Assembly: GCA_034432795.1 (NCBI GenBank)
Contig: DAOUBF010000041.1
Coordinates: 1 to 57,185 of the forward strand
Direction: 5' to 3'
Source: DAOUBF01 sp034432795
Lineage (GTDB): Bacteria; Chloroflexota; Anaerolineae; DSLN01
DNA length: 57,185 bases
Below the pieces are notes generated by a model. The model saw nothing but the letters and a program-made list of their open reading frames with translations, was not told the DNA's origin and did no database searches. Below are positions 8,852 to 17,276 of this stretch, piece after piece (position 1 is the first letter of the stretch; each line of letters begins with the position of its first letter). A program made the translations under genes and the position numbers.

Positions 8852-8992
8852 AAGGAGGGACAGAGGACGGACATGGACAGGCATAAGGCCAGCCCACCAA
8901 GGCAACCACAGGGGTTGCCTCTATAGAGGATGCACTGGGCACGCCCCACCGTTTACGGTGTGGGGTGCTCCAAATTCGTGGAGGAAACACCC
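8852..8992. other. Spacer with repeat remnants before the creatininase gene
   Basis: Contains a family A remnant (AGAGGACGGACATGGACAGG) and a hairpin GCCCCACC-GTTTAC-GGTGTGGGGTGC around 8944-8971, similar to the GGTGTGG elements near 20325. No gene is seen. Confidence 0.5.
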
Positions 8993-9676
8993 ATGCGACT
9001 GGAAGACCTCAACTGGATGGACGTGGAAAGCTATCTCAAGCAAGATGATCGCATCATCCTGGTGACGGGGGCCTGCGAGCAGCACGGTTATCTCAGTCTG
9101 CTGACGGACATCCGCATCCCCTGGGCGATTGCCACCGCCGTTGGCGAACGCGAAGGCGTGCTGGTGGCGCCGCCGCTCAATTTCGGCTGTTCGGCCTCCT
9201 TCGCTGCCTATCCGGGCACGATCAGCCTGTCCACCGAGACGTTTAACCGGGTGGTGGTAGAGTTGGTCAGCGACCTGTATCGCCAGGGCTTCCGCCGCAT
9301 TCTAATTCTGAATGGGCACGGCGGCAATCATGGGATGCGACCGGCTCTGGTTGAGTTGGTCAATCGGCTACCGGACCTGCGCCTGGCCGTGCACAACTGG
9401 TGGGACTCGCCATCGGCTCAGGCATTTTGCAGAGAGGTTGGCCTGCCTGGCGCCCACGCCAACTGGCTGGAGAATTTCCCCTTCACCCGCGTGGCTGAAA
9501 CGCCCTCCGAGGCGAAGCCGCTAGTGGCACACAGCCCCTTTGACCCGCCGGAGCGGGTGCGCCAGGCCCTGGGCGACGGCAGCGCGGGTGGCCCCTATCA
9601 GGCCGACGACGCGATCATGGACCGCCTGTTTAACGTTGCGGTAGAAGAGGCGTTGGCGATCTTGCGTGGGCTTTGA
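8993..9676 (+). CDS. Creatininase-family protein
   Basis: 227 aa. Creatininase-fold metal-dependent amidohydrolase. Family members include creatinine amidohydrolase, MftE-type peptidases and other ring-opening hydrolases; the substrate here is unknown. Seen: VTGACEQHGYLSLLTDI, carrying the Glu/His/Asp metal ligands typical of the family; the signature NGHGGNHG (about residues 104-111); and a C-terminal acidic/His region. The start at 8993 is chosen over an upstream in-frame ATG (8930) because GGAGG lies 8 bases before it and the upstream stretch is repeat-derived. It converges with the next gene, the stops being two bases apart. Confidence 0.88.
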   Translation: MRLEDLNWMDVESYLKQDDRIILVTGACEQHGYLSLLTDIRIPWAIATAVGEREGVLVAPPLNFGCSASFAAYPGTISLSTETFNRVVVELVSDLYRQGFRRILILNGHGGNHGMRPALVELVNRLPDLRLAVHNWWDSPSAQAFCREVGLPGAHANWLENFPFTRVAETPSEAKPLVAHSPFDPPERVRQALGDGSAGGPYQADDAIMDRLFNVAVEEALAILRGL

Positions 9677-9678
9677 CT

Positions 9679-10095
9679 TTACCAACCTGCCCCGGCCATC
9701 CAGCGGCGGTGCTCGGTGCGCATACAGCGGTCCTGTATCACCCACAGCCCGGCAGCCTCTGCTTTGGCGGCGGCCTCCGGGTGGGTGATTCCCTCCTGCA
9801 TCCAGACGGCTTTCGCGCCTTTCTGGATCGCCTGCTCCACCACCGGCGGCACGTCCTCCGGACGGCGAAAGATTTGGACGACGTCCACCGGCTCAGGAAT
9901 GGAGAGCACATCCGGGTAGGCACGCTCGCCGAGGATAGTGTCCGCTGTCGGATTGACCGGGATGATACGATAGCCCTGGCTTTTGAGATAGGCCGCGATC
10001 TGGAAACTGATCTTGGCCGGATTGGATGACAGGCCCACCACGGCGATGGTGCGCGTGGTCTCCAATATCTCCCTGATCTTCCTATCTTCACTCAT
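9679..10095 (-). CDS. CoA-binding domain protein (YccU-like)
   Basis: 138 aa, a complete single-domain CoA_binding (Rossmann-type) protein. Seen: TIAVVGLSSNPAKISF as the nucleotide-binding loop, YRIIPVNPTADTILGERAYPDV, and the typical end VWMQEGITHPEAAAKAEAAG followed by DRCMRTEH. Such proteins are thought to bind CoA or acyl-CoA, and their cellular role is unsettled. It is transcribed toward the creatininase gene. A repeat-rich spacer separates it from the histidine kinase operon, so it is probably a separate unit. Confidence 0.93.
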   Translation of the reverse strand: MSEDRKIREILETTRTIAVVGLSSNPAKISFQIAAYLKSQGYRIIPVNPTADTILGERAYPDVLSIPEPVDVVQIFRRPEDVPPVVEQAIQKGAKAVWMQEGITHPEAAAKAEAAGLWVIQDRCMRTEHRRWMAGAGW

Positions 10096-10117
10096 CCATA
10101 AACTCCCATCTTGCTTT

Positions 10118-10212
10118 TTTACTGCGGAGACCTCGCAGGTTTCTGAAACTTGCGAAGTCTCGGCGACAGACCTCGCTTCTTCCGCGTCCTCTGCGCCTCT
10201 GCGGTGAATTGT
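10118..10212. repeat. Family B (CGCAGAG) repeat with nested family E
   Basis: Left arm TACTGCGGAGACC, right arm TCCGCGTCCTCTGCGCCTCTGCGGTGA. Between them lies the hairpin GACCTCGCAGGTTTC-TGAAACTTGCGAAGTCTC (family E, also found at 57044). It is the only content of the spacer between the CoA-binding and kinase genes. Confidence 0.75.
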
Positions 10213-10219
10213 TCTTCTC

Positions 10220-11620
10220 CTATGAGGCTCGCCTGAGTTGAATTGGCAGGGTTACTTGAAAACACGTCTCGCCCGGCCTGGATATGACCTTGATCTGGCC
10301 GCGATGCTTGTTGACGATGATATTATACGTGATGTGCAGGCCCAGGCCGTTGCCCACGCCAGGCGGCTTGGTAGTGAAGAACGGCTCAAAGATGCGCGGT
10401 TGTATCTCCGGCGGGATGCCCGGCCCGTTATCCGTGATCTCCACAACGACGGCGTCCTCGCCCTGGCGATAGGTCCGCAGGTGCAGCTTTCCCTGCCCCT
10501 GCATGGCATCAATGGCGTTGTCAATGATGTTCGTCCAGACCTGATTAAGTTCGCTGGCGTAGGCCTCAATGCGGGGCAGGTCCTGGGCATAGTCGCGCGT
10601 GACCTGGACGCCTCCCTTGAGTTTATACTTCAGAATGATCAGCGTATTCTCCAGGCCCTCGTGAATATCTACGTTTTGCACCGGTGCCTGGTCCAGATAG
10701 GAATACGTCTTGACAGCCTTGACGACCTCCGAGATGCGCTCGGCGCTTTTACTGACCTCGTCTAGCAGCGCATACACGGTATAGCCCGCGCCCAGCCAGG
10801 AGAGGACGACGTGCAGGGCCTGGGCGGAGAAATCGCCGCATAGCTCGGCCAGCGAGCGGGCATCCCAGCCGTAGCTCACCAGGACAGGGGCGAGTTCCCA
10901 GGCCCCTGCGATACCGCGCCCTTCCAGCCAGGCTTGTAGCTCGCTCTCCCGATCGCTGCGCGTCAGTGGGTCCAGGCTCACTGGCTGGGTGGCACGTTGG
11001 GCCATCTCGCCGCGCAGTGTATTCACTGTAGCTACCTGCCAGGGTTCCAGGGCGAGCTTGTGCAATTCCGCGCTCCGGCGCTGTAACTCGGCCAGCGCAT
11101 CGCGCATCTGCGCGGCGCTGCGTTGTGCGGCAGCGGCAGGGTTGTTCAGTTCATGGGCCAGCCCGGCGGCGAGCGTGCCCAGCGCGGCCATCTTCTCGTT
11201 CTGGCGCACCGCCAATTCAGTGTTGCGCAGCCGCTCAATGATGGTGCGCAGCACCGCGCGCGTGGCCGAGGGGCTGCTGGCCAGGAGTTGTTGGAGAGCC
11301 TCCTGACCGATCCTGAGCAGATGACTCTGGCGCACAGCACGCACCGAGGCGGTGCGCGGCGACTGATCCAGCAGGGAGATTTCGCCGATGACCTCGCCTG
11401 GGCCGCGCAGCGCGATGACGACATCTTGCTGGCCGGAGCGTTTGAGGATCTCAAACTCGCCATCCAGGATGATGTAAGCCGAATCGCCAGGCGTGCCCTC
11501 CTCCATCAGCAGTTCGCCCGCCTGGATAGTCACCGGCTCGGCCATATCCAGCAACCGCTGCATGTCCTGGTCGTTCAGGCCCGCGAAAAGCGGCAGGCGT
11601 CGTAGGAAGTCAGCAATCAT
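10220..11620 (-). CDS. Histidine kinase with N-terminal cyclic-nucleotide-binding domain
   Basis: 466 aa, soluble. Residues 1-115: cNMP-binding fold with phosphate-binding cassette IGEISLLDQSPRTAS (key Glu80 and Arg89). Then an HisKA-like dimerisation helix with phospho-acceptor His156 in AAGLAHELNN, and a HATPase domain with N box NIIDNAIDAMQ, G1 DNGPGIP, F box FEPFFTTK and G2 GNGLGLHI. There is no receiver or output domain and no adjacent response regulator. Its start overlaps the upstream TPR-protein gene by 11 bases, with AAAGGA before the ATG, so it is translated from the cyclase operon. Inference: cAMP or cGMP made by the cyclase controls this kinase. Confidence 0.93.
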   Translation of the reverse strand: MIADFLRRLPLFAGLNDQDMQRLLDMAEPVTIQAGELLMEEGTPGDSAYIILDGEFEILKRSGQQDVVIALRGPGEVIGEISLLDQSPRTASVRAVRQSHLLRIGQEALQQLLASSPSATRAVLRTIIERLRNTELAVRQNEKMAALGTLAAGLAHELNNPAAAAQRSAAQMRDALAELQRRSAELHKLALEPWQVATVNTLRGEMAQRATQPVSLDPLTRSDRESELQAWLEGRGIAGAWELAPVLVSYGWDARSLAELCGDFSAQALHVVLSWLGAGYTVYALLDEVSKSAERISEVVKAVKTYSYLDQAPVQNVDIHEGLENTLIILKYKLKGGVQVTRDYAQDLPRIEAYASELNQVWTNIIDNAIDAMQGQGKLHLRTYRQGEDAVVVEITDNGPGIPPEIQPRIFEPFFTTKPPGVGNGLGLHITYNIIVNKHRGQIKVISRPGETCFQVTLPIQLRRAS

Positions 11621-13466
11621 CGCTTGTCCTTTGTTCCCCCTCTTCTCTCTCCCCCTGTGGGGGAGGGCCAGGCTGAGGGGTAGTTTGTCCTTTGTCCCTG
11701 GTCGTCAAACCGGCGGACAGCACGGCCTGGACCTGGGGCTGGTTCAGAAAGGAGGTGCGCAACTCCGTCGCGCCGATGTGGTTTGCGATGGCCTCCACAG
11801 TGGTGCGCGCCTGCTCTCGCAGCGCCTGGGCTTCGGCGGTATGGCCCCGATCGGCTTCAATCTGGCCAAGCGTGAAGAGAATCCGCCACAAAATGCGCCG
11901 TGCCCCCAACGCTTCGGCTTCGGCGCGGGCCTCAACCAAAACATCTAAGGCGCGATCCGTCTGACCCTGGGCGAGGAACGCCTGGCCCTGGAGATAGAGT
12001 GCGTCGGCGAGGTAAGCGTGTAAGCCTGCCTGGCGGAGGAAGGCGATATGTTCGTCCATGAGCGCAATGACGCGGGCATACTCCCGCCGGGCCAACCCCA
12101 ACTCGGCATCTGCCAGGGGCACAGGGCTGTACAGAGGGCCAGGAGTGAACCTTACATAAGCTTGCTTAAGTGCTATCTCGGCCTCGTGATCGTCCCCAAG
12201 CAGGAGATAGAGTTGGGCCAGGATAGCCGCAACCAGTGGCTCCCAGAGGGGGAATTGGGCCTGGGCTTTCGCCAGGGCGCGACGTGCCAGGTCAAGGCCA
12301 TGTTCAGGCATACCCAGGAAGCCATAGGTCCAGGCCAGGTCGGCGTTGGTAGCTATGGGTGGGGCGATAAAGCCGGCCTGCTCGCCCAGACGGATACTCT
12401 CCTCCATGATCGCCATGGCGTGATCCACCTGGCCGCGATCCAGATAGACGGTGCCTATCATCATCCGGCTATACGACTGGTCCCACAGGTTGCCAATGGA
12501 TTGGCCGATGCTATAGGCCTCTTCGGACAGCGCCAGGGCCTGCTCATAGTCGCCGGCAAGTTGATAGAATTCGGAGAGGCTAACCAGGCTGCCGGCAAGC
12601 ATGGGCAGGTTGCCCTGCGCCTGCCACAGGGCGCGCGCCTCGTTGAGCGCCTCCAATGCGCGGGCCACCCGGTCGCTAACGATCAGGTAGGCATAGGTGA
12701 TGTCGTTCAGGGTGAAGGCCAATTGCTCATGCAGGCCCAGTTCACGCGTGATGGCCAGGGCCCGTTCGCCATAAACCACAGCCTCACGTGGGTGGCCGGT
12801 GAATATGTTGATCAGCAAGAGGAGCCACAGGGTCTTGGCCTCGGCCCGGCGGTCACCCAGTTCGCTGGCCAGCGCCAGGGCCTGGTCGGCGAGCGCCTGC
12901 GCCTGGGCTAGATCAGACTTGGCAGTGGGGGTGGCGTAGAGCGTGGCACGGGCGATCATTGCCGCGAGTCGGAGTGCGTTATCGCCACGCTGGCGCGCTG
13001 AACTCTCCATCTCATCATAATTCGCCAGTGCCTGCGTATAGTGACCGCTCAGCTCAAAGGCGCGCCCGCGGCAGGTATATAGATGCAGCAATTGCTCAGA
13101 GCCGGCCTCCATGCGCTGTGTGATCTCCAGGGCCTGGGTATAGTGGGCGATGGCTTCGGTGGTGGCGTAGCGTCGCAGGGCCACATCCCCGGCCAGAGTG
13201 GCATAATAGAGCGTCTTGGCATCGTCGCCCGCCTCACCATAGTGGTAGGCGAGCAACTCCGCCACCTCATCCAGATCGCCGCTACAGAAGCCCTCATAAT
13301 ATATAGCCACCTGGCGGTGAAGCTCACGCCGCCGTTTCACCAGCAATGACTGGTAAGCTGCCTCCTGCGTCAAGATATGCTTGAAGATGTACGCAGGATC
13401 ATCTTCCGTCGCCAGGCGAATGAGCTGCGCCTGTTCCAGTTGCGTGAGGGTTGTCTCCAGGTTCAT
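11610..13466 (-). CDS. TPR half of a cyclase/AAA regulator (likely split by frameshift)
   Basis: 618 aa starting MNLETTLTQLEQAQLIRL. Contains the winged-helix tail that normally follows an AAA/NACHT-like ATPase (YIFKHILTQEAAYQSLL), then about ten TPR-like helical pairs. In related proteins this is continuous with the cyclase-ATPase half. Here the upstream frame stops 7 bases before this ATG, and removing one base (the T after GTGGAG near 13476) would join both frames as VEEFDMNLETTL. It could be a sequencing error, a real mutation, or a split gene translated by coupling. The last 30 residues (PQPGPPPQGEREEG) come from a family C repeat, which also carries the overlap with the kinase start. 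Confidence 0.85.
   Translation of the reverse strand: MNLETTLTQLEQAQLIRLATEDDPAYIFKHILTQEAAYQSLLVKRRRELHRQVAIYYEGFCSGDLDEVAELLAYHYGEAGDDAKTLYYATLAGDVALRRYATTEAIAHYTQALEITQRMEAGSEQLLHLYTCRGRAFELSGHYTQALANYDEMESSARQRGDNALRLAAMIARATLYATPTAKSDLAQAQALADQALALASELGDRRAEAKTLWLLLLINIFTGHPREAVVYGERALAITRELGLHEQLAFTLNDITYAYLIVSDRVARALEALNEARALWQAQGNLPMLAGSLVSLSEFYQLAGDYEQALALSEEAYSIGQSIGNLWDQSYSRMMIGTVYLDRGQVDHAMAIMEESIRLGEQAGFIAPPIATNADLAWTYGFLGMPEHGLDLARRALAKAQAQFPLWEPLVAAILAQLYLLLGDDHEAEIALKQAYVRFTPGPLYSPVPLADAELGLARREYARVIALMDEHIAFLRQAGLHAYLADALYLQGQAFLAQGQTDRALDVLVEARAEAEALGARRILWRILFTLGQIEADRGHTAEAQALREQARTTVEAIANHIGATELRTSFLNQPQVQAVLSAGLTTRDKGQTTPQPGPPPQGEREEGEQRTSDDC
11631..11692. repeat. Family C (CTCCCCC/GGGGGAG) repeat at the cyclase-operon 3' end
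   Basis: CCCCCTCTTCTCTCTCCCCCTGTGGGGGAGGGCCAGGCTGAGGGG. It carries the CTCCCCC-GTGGGGGAG palindrome seen also at 20201, 32262 and 48018. It encodes the C-terminal tail of the TPR protein. Confidence 0.7.
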
Positions 13467-13473
13467 ATCAAAT

Positions 13474-15390
13474 TCACTCCACAGCCTGGGCTTCCTGCTC
13501 CAGCACCGAGGCCAGAATGCGTATAGGGAACTTGCGCCCGATCACTGAAGCGATTTGCAGGACGCGCTTGGCCTCTTCCGGCAGGCGGTCAATGCGCGCG
13601 CTGAGCACGCCCTGCAACGTGTCGGGGATGTCAAGCTTGTGGACCTCGCGCACCACCGTCCAGCGGCCATCCACGAGCGCGATGTTGCCCCGATCGATTA
13701 ACATGCGGATCACTTCTTCCACGAAGAAGGGGTTGCCCTCGGCCTTGGACAGGATCAGGTGGCGCACATGTTCGGGCAACGCCTCAATCTCCAGCAGGTT
13801 GCTGACGAGTTGCTTGCTATCGGCCTCTGACAGCGGGGCCAGGTATATCTCAATAGCGCCCACGCCTGCGACTTCCCGCGCCTGCGTGATCAGCTTCCAG
13901 CCGGGCACGTCCTTGTCCGGGCGCGCCACGAAGACGAACACGATGGGCACGTCGGCGGCCATCGGCAGGATGCGGATGCCCAGTTCCACCGAAGAGGGAT
14001 CGGCCCAGTGGATGTCTTCACAGACAAGGACGGTGGGCTGGCGACGAGCCAGCGCCTCCAGGTAGCGGCGGCAGGCGGCGATGTAGCGTGCCTGAAGCGC
14101 CGGCCCATCCAGGTACTTCACCCGTGTGGCCATGTCCTCCTCCAACTTGAGGCCCAACAGGTGGCCCAGGAAGGGATAGACCTCCTTGATTTCATCGCCA
14201 AACAGCATTTCCATCTGTTGCCGCAGCGCGACGTGCACCTCCTCCGCTGGCGCGCCTGCCGGGACACCCAGGAGCGCACGTAGCACGTCGGTGCTCAGGT
14301 GGTGCGCCATGGTGGCGCCATAGGAGAGGCAGCGCCCCTCCACCCAGCGCAGCGGCGGATCACCGGCTGCCGCTGCCTTGCGCCACTCCGCCACCAGCCG
14401 CGACTTGCCCAGCCCGGCCTCACCGATGATGGAGACAATGCAGCCATGCCCCTGGCGCACATCGTCTGTGATGTGCATGAGTGTGGAGAACTCGCGTTCG
14501 CGCCCGACCATCGGCGACGACAGCCCGGCGATACCGCGTGTGCGCACAGCCCCCTTGCGCTCACCCAGTACACGATAGACGTGGATCGGCTCGGCCTTGC
14601 CCTTGACCTCAATCTCACCGCGATCCTGGAAATCAAACAGAGAGGCAGCCAGCTTGTATGTGTTCTCCGAAACCAGGATCGTGTTCGGCTCGGCAGCGCT
14701 CTGCATGCGCGAGGCCAGGTTGACCGTATCGCCGATCGCCAGGTACTCCATGTGCAGGTCGCTGCCGATGTTGCCCACGACGACCAGGCCGGTGTTCAGG
14801 CCCACGCGCATCTGCAAATTCGGCAGGCGGTACTTCCGCCGCACCTCATTGGCGTAACCCTGGACCGCCTCCAGGATGTGCAGGGCGGCGCGGATGGCGC
14901 GTTCGGCGTCGTCCTCGTGCGCCAGGGGTGCGCCGAAGAAGGCCAGCACGCCGTCGCCCAGAAGCTGGGCGATGGTGCCTTCATAGCGATACACAGCCTC
15001 ACTCACGCGTTGGTGGGCGCCGCTGACAATTTCACGCCAGTCTTCGGGGTCAAGCTGCTCTGCCAGGGCGGTGGAGTCCACAATGTCGGTGAAAAGCGCG
15101 GTGACCAGCTTGCGCTCACCTTCAACACGCTCGCGGGAGGCCAGGATTTTATTGACCACGTTCTGTGGTGCGGCGCGCCGCAGCGCGTCCAGCGGTTCGC
15201 TCCGCGTCACCTGCGCCGGTCGGGCCATCGCTGTGGCTGTGCTCAGATTGAAGCCGCAGTTATTGCAGAATTTGGCCGTCACTGAGACCGGTTGACCGCA
15301 GTTGGGGCAGGTGCGCGCCAGCGGCTGGCCGCAGTTCTCGCAGAAGCGGGCGTCACTGGCGTTTTCAAAGGAGCAATTGGGGCATTTCAT
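13474..15390 (-). CDS. Class III nucleotidyl cyclase with zinc ribbon and AAA ATPase
   Basis: 638 aa from the ATG at 15390 (AAGGA 9 bases upstream; the longer ATG at 15432 has no RBS). Order: double zinc ribbon (CPNCSFENASDARFCENCG, then CPNC...CNNC) at 1-50; class III cyclase at about 95-270 with metal Asp in FTDIVDST, LLGDGVLAFFG, and the catalytic Asn/Arg in GDTVNLASRM; AAA/NACHT-like ATPase with Walker A GEAGLGKS and Walker B-like VLVCEDIHW. The purine-selecting Lys of many cyclases appears to be Gln (IAQLLGDG), so the product is uncertain. It ends before the TPR region, which follows in another frame. Confidence 0.93.
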   Translation of the reverse strand: MKCPNCSFENASDARFCENCGQPLARTCPNCGQPVSVTAKFCNNCGFNLSTATAMARPAQVTRSEPLDALRRAAPQNVVNKILASRERVEGERKLVTALFTDIVDSTALAEQLDPEDWREIVSGAHQRVSEAVYRYEGTIAQLLGDGVLAFFGAPLAHEDDAERAIRAALHILEAVQGYANEVRRKYRLPNLQMRVGLNTGLVVVGNIGSDLHMEYLAIGDTVNLASRMQSAAEPNTILVSENTYKLAASLFDFQDRGEIEVKGKAEPIHVYRVLGERKGAVRTRGIAGLSSPMVGREREFSTLMHITDDVRQGHGCIVSIIGEAGLGKSRLVAEWRKAAAAGDPPLRWVEGRCLSYGATMAHHLSTDVLRALLGVPAGAPAEEVHVALRQQMEMLFGDEIKEVYPFLGHLLGLKLEEDMATRVKYLDGPALQARYIAACRRYLEALARRQPTVLVCEDIHWADPSSVELGIRILPMAADVPIVFVFVARPDKDVPGWKLITQAREVAGVGAIEIYLAPLSEADSKQLVSNLLEIEALPEHVRHLILSKAEGNPFFVEEVIRMLIDRGNIALVDGRWTVVREVHKLDIPDTLQGVLSARIDRLPEEAKRVLQIASVIGRKFPIRILASVLEQEAQAVE

Positions 15391-15631
15391 AGCAACGTTC
15401 CTTAGGATAGGGGGGTGTTGACCCGATCCCAATCGCGGAAGGGTAAGTCTCTGGCGGGGCCATCATGGCCCCAGGATATGTGCGGCATTTCTTAACCTGA
15501 ACAGGCCAACCATCAGGCAGAAGGATTGGCCATAAATTTGACCCATTTTATGGGAATTCTAGAAAAGGGGCAACCGCGCTCTGTTGATAGGGGATAATCA
15601 TGATTGGGATGGGTCTGATAGGGTTGCTGTT

Positions 15632-15660
15632 TTGGCGGCCAGGGATAAGCGTGTTATAAT
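15632..15660 (+). promoter_or_regulatory. Promoter of tatA
   Basis: TTGGCG at 15632-15637, a 17-nt spacer, TATAAT at 15655-15660, with TG one base before the -10 box (extended -10). It lies 24 nt before the tatA start codon and its CAGGAGGAACG ribosome binding site. Confidence 0.75.
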
Positions 15661-15684
15661 CCTCCTGGGTCAGGAGGAACGACG

Positions 15685-15855
15685 ATGCAACTCTCACCCT
15701 TAGAACTGGCCATTATCCTGCTCATTGTCTTGCTGCTGTTCGGCGTGGGGCGGTTGTCCAAGCTGGGCAGCGAACTGGGGCGGGGCATTCGCGAGTTCCG
15801 GCGCGGTCTGTCCAGCGAGGACGAAGAGACCAAGGCCGATAAACCCGACTCCTAG
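15685..15855 (+). CDS. tatA: TatA/E-family twin-arginine translocase subunit
   Basis: 56 aa, MQLSPLELAIILLIVLLLFG.... It shows the TatA plan: a short N-terminal segment, one membrane helix (residues 7-20), a Phe-Gly hinge, an amphipathic helix (RLSKLGSELGRGIREFRRGL) and an acidic tail. TatA forms the pore for folded proteins with Arg-Arg signals. AGGAGG lies 7 bases before the ATG, with its own promoter. No tatC is nearby. One likely Tat substrate in the window is the molybdopterin protein at 29124. Its stop overlaps the convergent recombinase-like gene by 4 bases. Confidence 0.9.
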   Translation: MQLSPLELAIILLIVLLLFGVGRLSKLGSELGRGIREFRRGLSSEDEETKADKPDS

Positions 15856-16784
15856 CGTTTGGCTTCGGCGGCCTCCAGCGAAGCGGCCAGCCGGGCGATC
15901 TTTTCCCCGTTCTCGCGCCAACTGATCTTGGAAAGCCCCAGTTTTTGGCGGAGTTGATCGGGCGGCATCTTCGCCATGTAGTCGCGCACGGCGGAGGTCC
16001 AACGCAGCATCTCAAAGGAGAGGTGCTTGGCCAGCCGGGCCTCTTCGGCGACATCGGTCAGGACGTACTCCAGATTGCGGGCAGTGCACTCAAACAGCTT
16101 CCTGCGCGGCTGGTATTGCTCCAGATACTCTTGCAAGACCTCAATCCATTGCGGGTCAAGCGGCAGTTTGCGCTCCTTGTGGCGCTGGCGGGGGTTGGTA
16201 TAGCGCACGTAGAGGAAGGGGTGCTGGGGGTCGGACGTATCAATGTGGTTGGGCACAATCGCCATACACTCCGATTTCTTAATGCCAGTCTGGAGCACAA
16301 GGGTGATGACGAGTTCAGGCCGGGCGTCGGGCTTCTCCGCCTTACGGCGGCGCTCGGTGACGGCCAGGATGCGCCGTACCTCCGCATCGGTGAGAATCTC
16401 CGGCAGAGGGCTGCTGACCGAATACTGAATGATGGCGGCAGCCGGGTCGCTTTCCAGGACTTTGGCTTCGGTCAGCCATTTAAAGAAGGACTTGAGAGCG
16501 GTGACGCGGCGGGCGTAGGATTTGGGGCTACAGGGCACGCCGCGGCCATGCTGCAGCCATTGGAGGAAGTTGTTCAGGTCGCGGGTGCTGACGGCGCCGA
16601 CGGGCTGGCCGATGCCCAGATAATGGGCCAGCAGGCGGATGTCGCTGACGAAGGATTTGATGGTGTTTTCGGTGAAGCCTTCGCGGCGCAGGTGCTGCTG
16701 GTACAGGCGCAGTGCGGCGCTGAAGGGCGCGGTCGGTTCAAGGGGGCGCAGGGTGGGGAAGAGAGGCAGTTGTTCGGCGTGCAT
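15852..16784 (-). CDS. Tyrosine-recombinase-like protein lacking catalytic residues
   Basis: 310 aa with the two-domain plan of XerC/D-type recombinases: SAM-like core-binding domain (about 25-115, FTENTIKSFVSDIRLLAHYL) and catalytic-fold domain (about 125-300). The catalytic set is degraded. ArgI of TGxR is Lys169 (TGIKKSE). The His of HxxR is Glu258 (EMLRWT; only Arg261 remains). The His of LGH is Leu284 (LGLSKISW). No Tyr follows Tyr269, so the nucleophile is absent. DNA cleavage is therefore unlikely, while DNA binding is plausible. The reading frame is intact and codon use looks normal, which argues against simple decay. No att sites or mobile genes are nearby. Confidence 0.85.
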   Translation of the reverse strand: MHAEQLPLFPTLRPLEPTAPFSAALRLYQQHLRREGFTENTIKSFVSDIRLLAHYLGIGQPVGAVSTRDLNNFLQWLQHGRGVPCSPKSYARRVTALKSFFKWLTEAKVLESDPAAAIIQYSVSSPLPEILTDAEVRRILAVTERRRKAEKPDARPELVITLVLQTGIKKSECMAIVPNHIDTSDPQHPFLYVRYTNPRQRHKERKLPLDPQWIEVLQEYLEQYQPRRKLFECTARNLEYVLTDVAEEARLAKHLSFEMLRWTSAVRDYMAKMPPDQLRQKLGLSKISWRENGEKIARLAASLEAAEAKR

Positions 16785-16867
16785 GGCTCCTCCTTCGTAT
16801 AGTCATTGTGCATCATTGTAATCCAATTGCCGCACCTGTCAACTGCCGTGCGAGCGTTGCTACCCTC

Positions 16868-16896
16868 TTGGATTCGCAGCCAGGCGAGGGTAAAAT
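16868..16896 (+). promoter_or_regulatory. Promoter of the small zinc-ribbon gene
   Basis: TTGGAT at 16868-16873, a 17-nt spacer, TAAAAT at 16891-16896, 20 nt before the ATG at 16917. Confidence 0.65.
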
Positions 16897-16916
16897 AGAT
16901 GTTGTGAGGGTGAGCC

Positions 16917-17111
16917 ATGGAGCAGGAAGGCACACGAGACATCCGGGAACCGGCGCCAGAGACCGATCACCTATCCCCGGCGCCCTCCCGGCCCATCTAC
17001 ACACCGGAGGATGACACGAGCTGCTGGCTGTGCGGCGGCCCGGTGATCCAACTCCATTGTAAGATCGTTTGTAAGAACTGCGGCTTTATGCGGGATTGTA
17101 GCGACCCGTAA
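16917..17111 (+). CDS. Small zinc-ribbon protein
   Basis: 64 aa. A disordered, charged N-terminal half is followed by CWLCGG...HCKIVCKNCGFMRDCSDP. The Cys pairs (CxxC, CxxC) plus an extra His and Cys suggest one structural zinc site. There is no catalytic motif; it could bind nucleic acid or a protein partner. GAGGG precedes the ATG and a good promoter lies 20 nt upstream. I do not recognise a named family. The compact Cys-rich end and the promoter make it a real gene. Confidence 0.75.
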   Translation: MEQEGTRDIREPAPETDHLSPAPSRPIYTPEDDTSCWLCGGPVIQLHCKIVCKNCGFMRDCSDP

Positions 17112-17276
17112 TCTGTGTATGAGGCCCGACATAAGCCGCTATTGCCTGGCTATTGAAACCGAGACCTTTACCAGCGTACCGCTGCCCGGCCCAGCGCTGG
17201 CGTCCGACAAACCCTGGGGCGAGAAGGCGAGGTCTGGCTGCCGCGATCAAGGGGGCGCGCCGGGTCAGGGAAGCCT

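Noticed and set aside
14299..15285. 328-codon plus-strand ORF opposite the cyclase gene
   Set aside because: Shadow of a well-supported cyclase/AAA gene; the sequence is low in motifs and rich in His/Gln/Arg.
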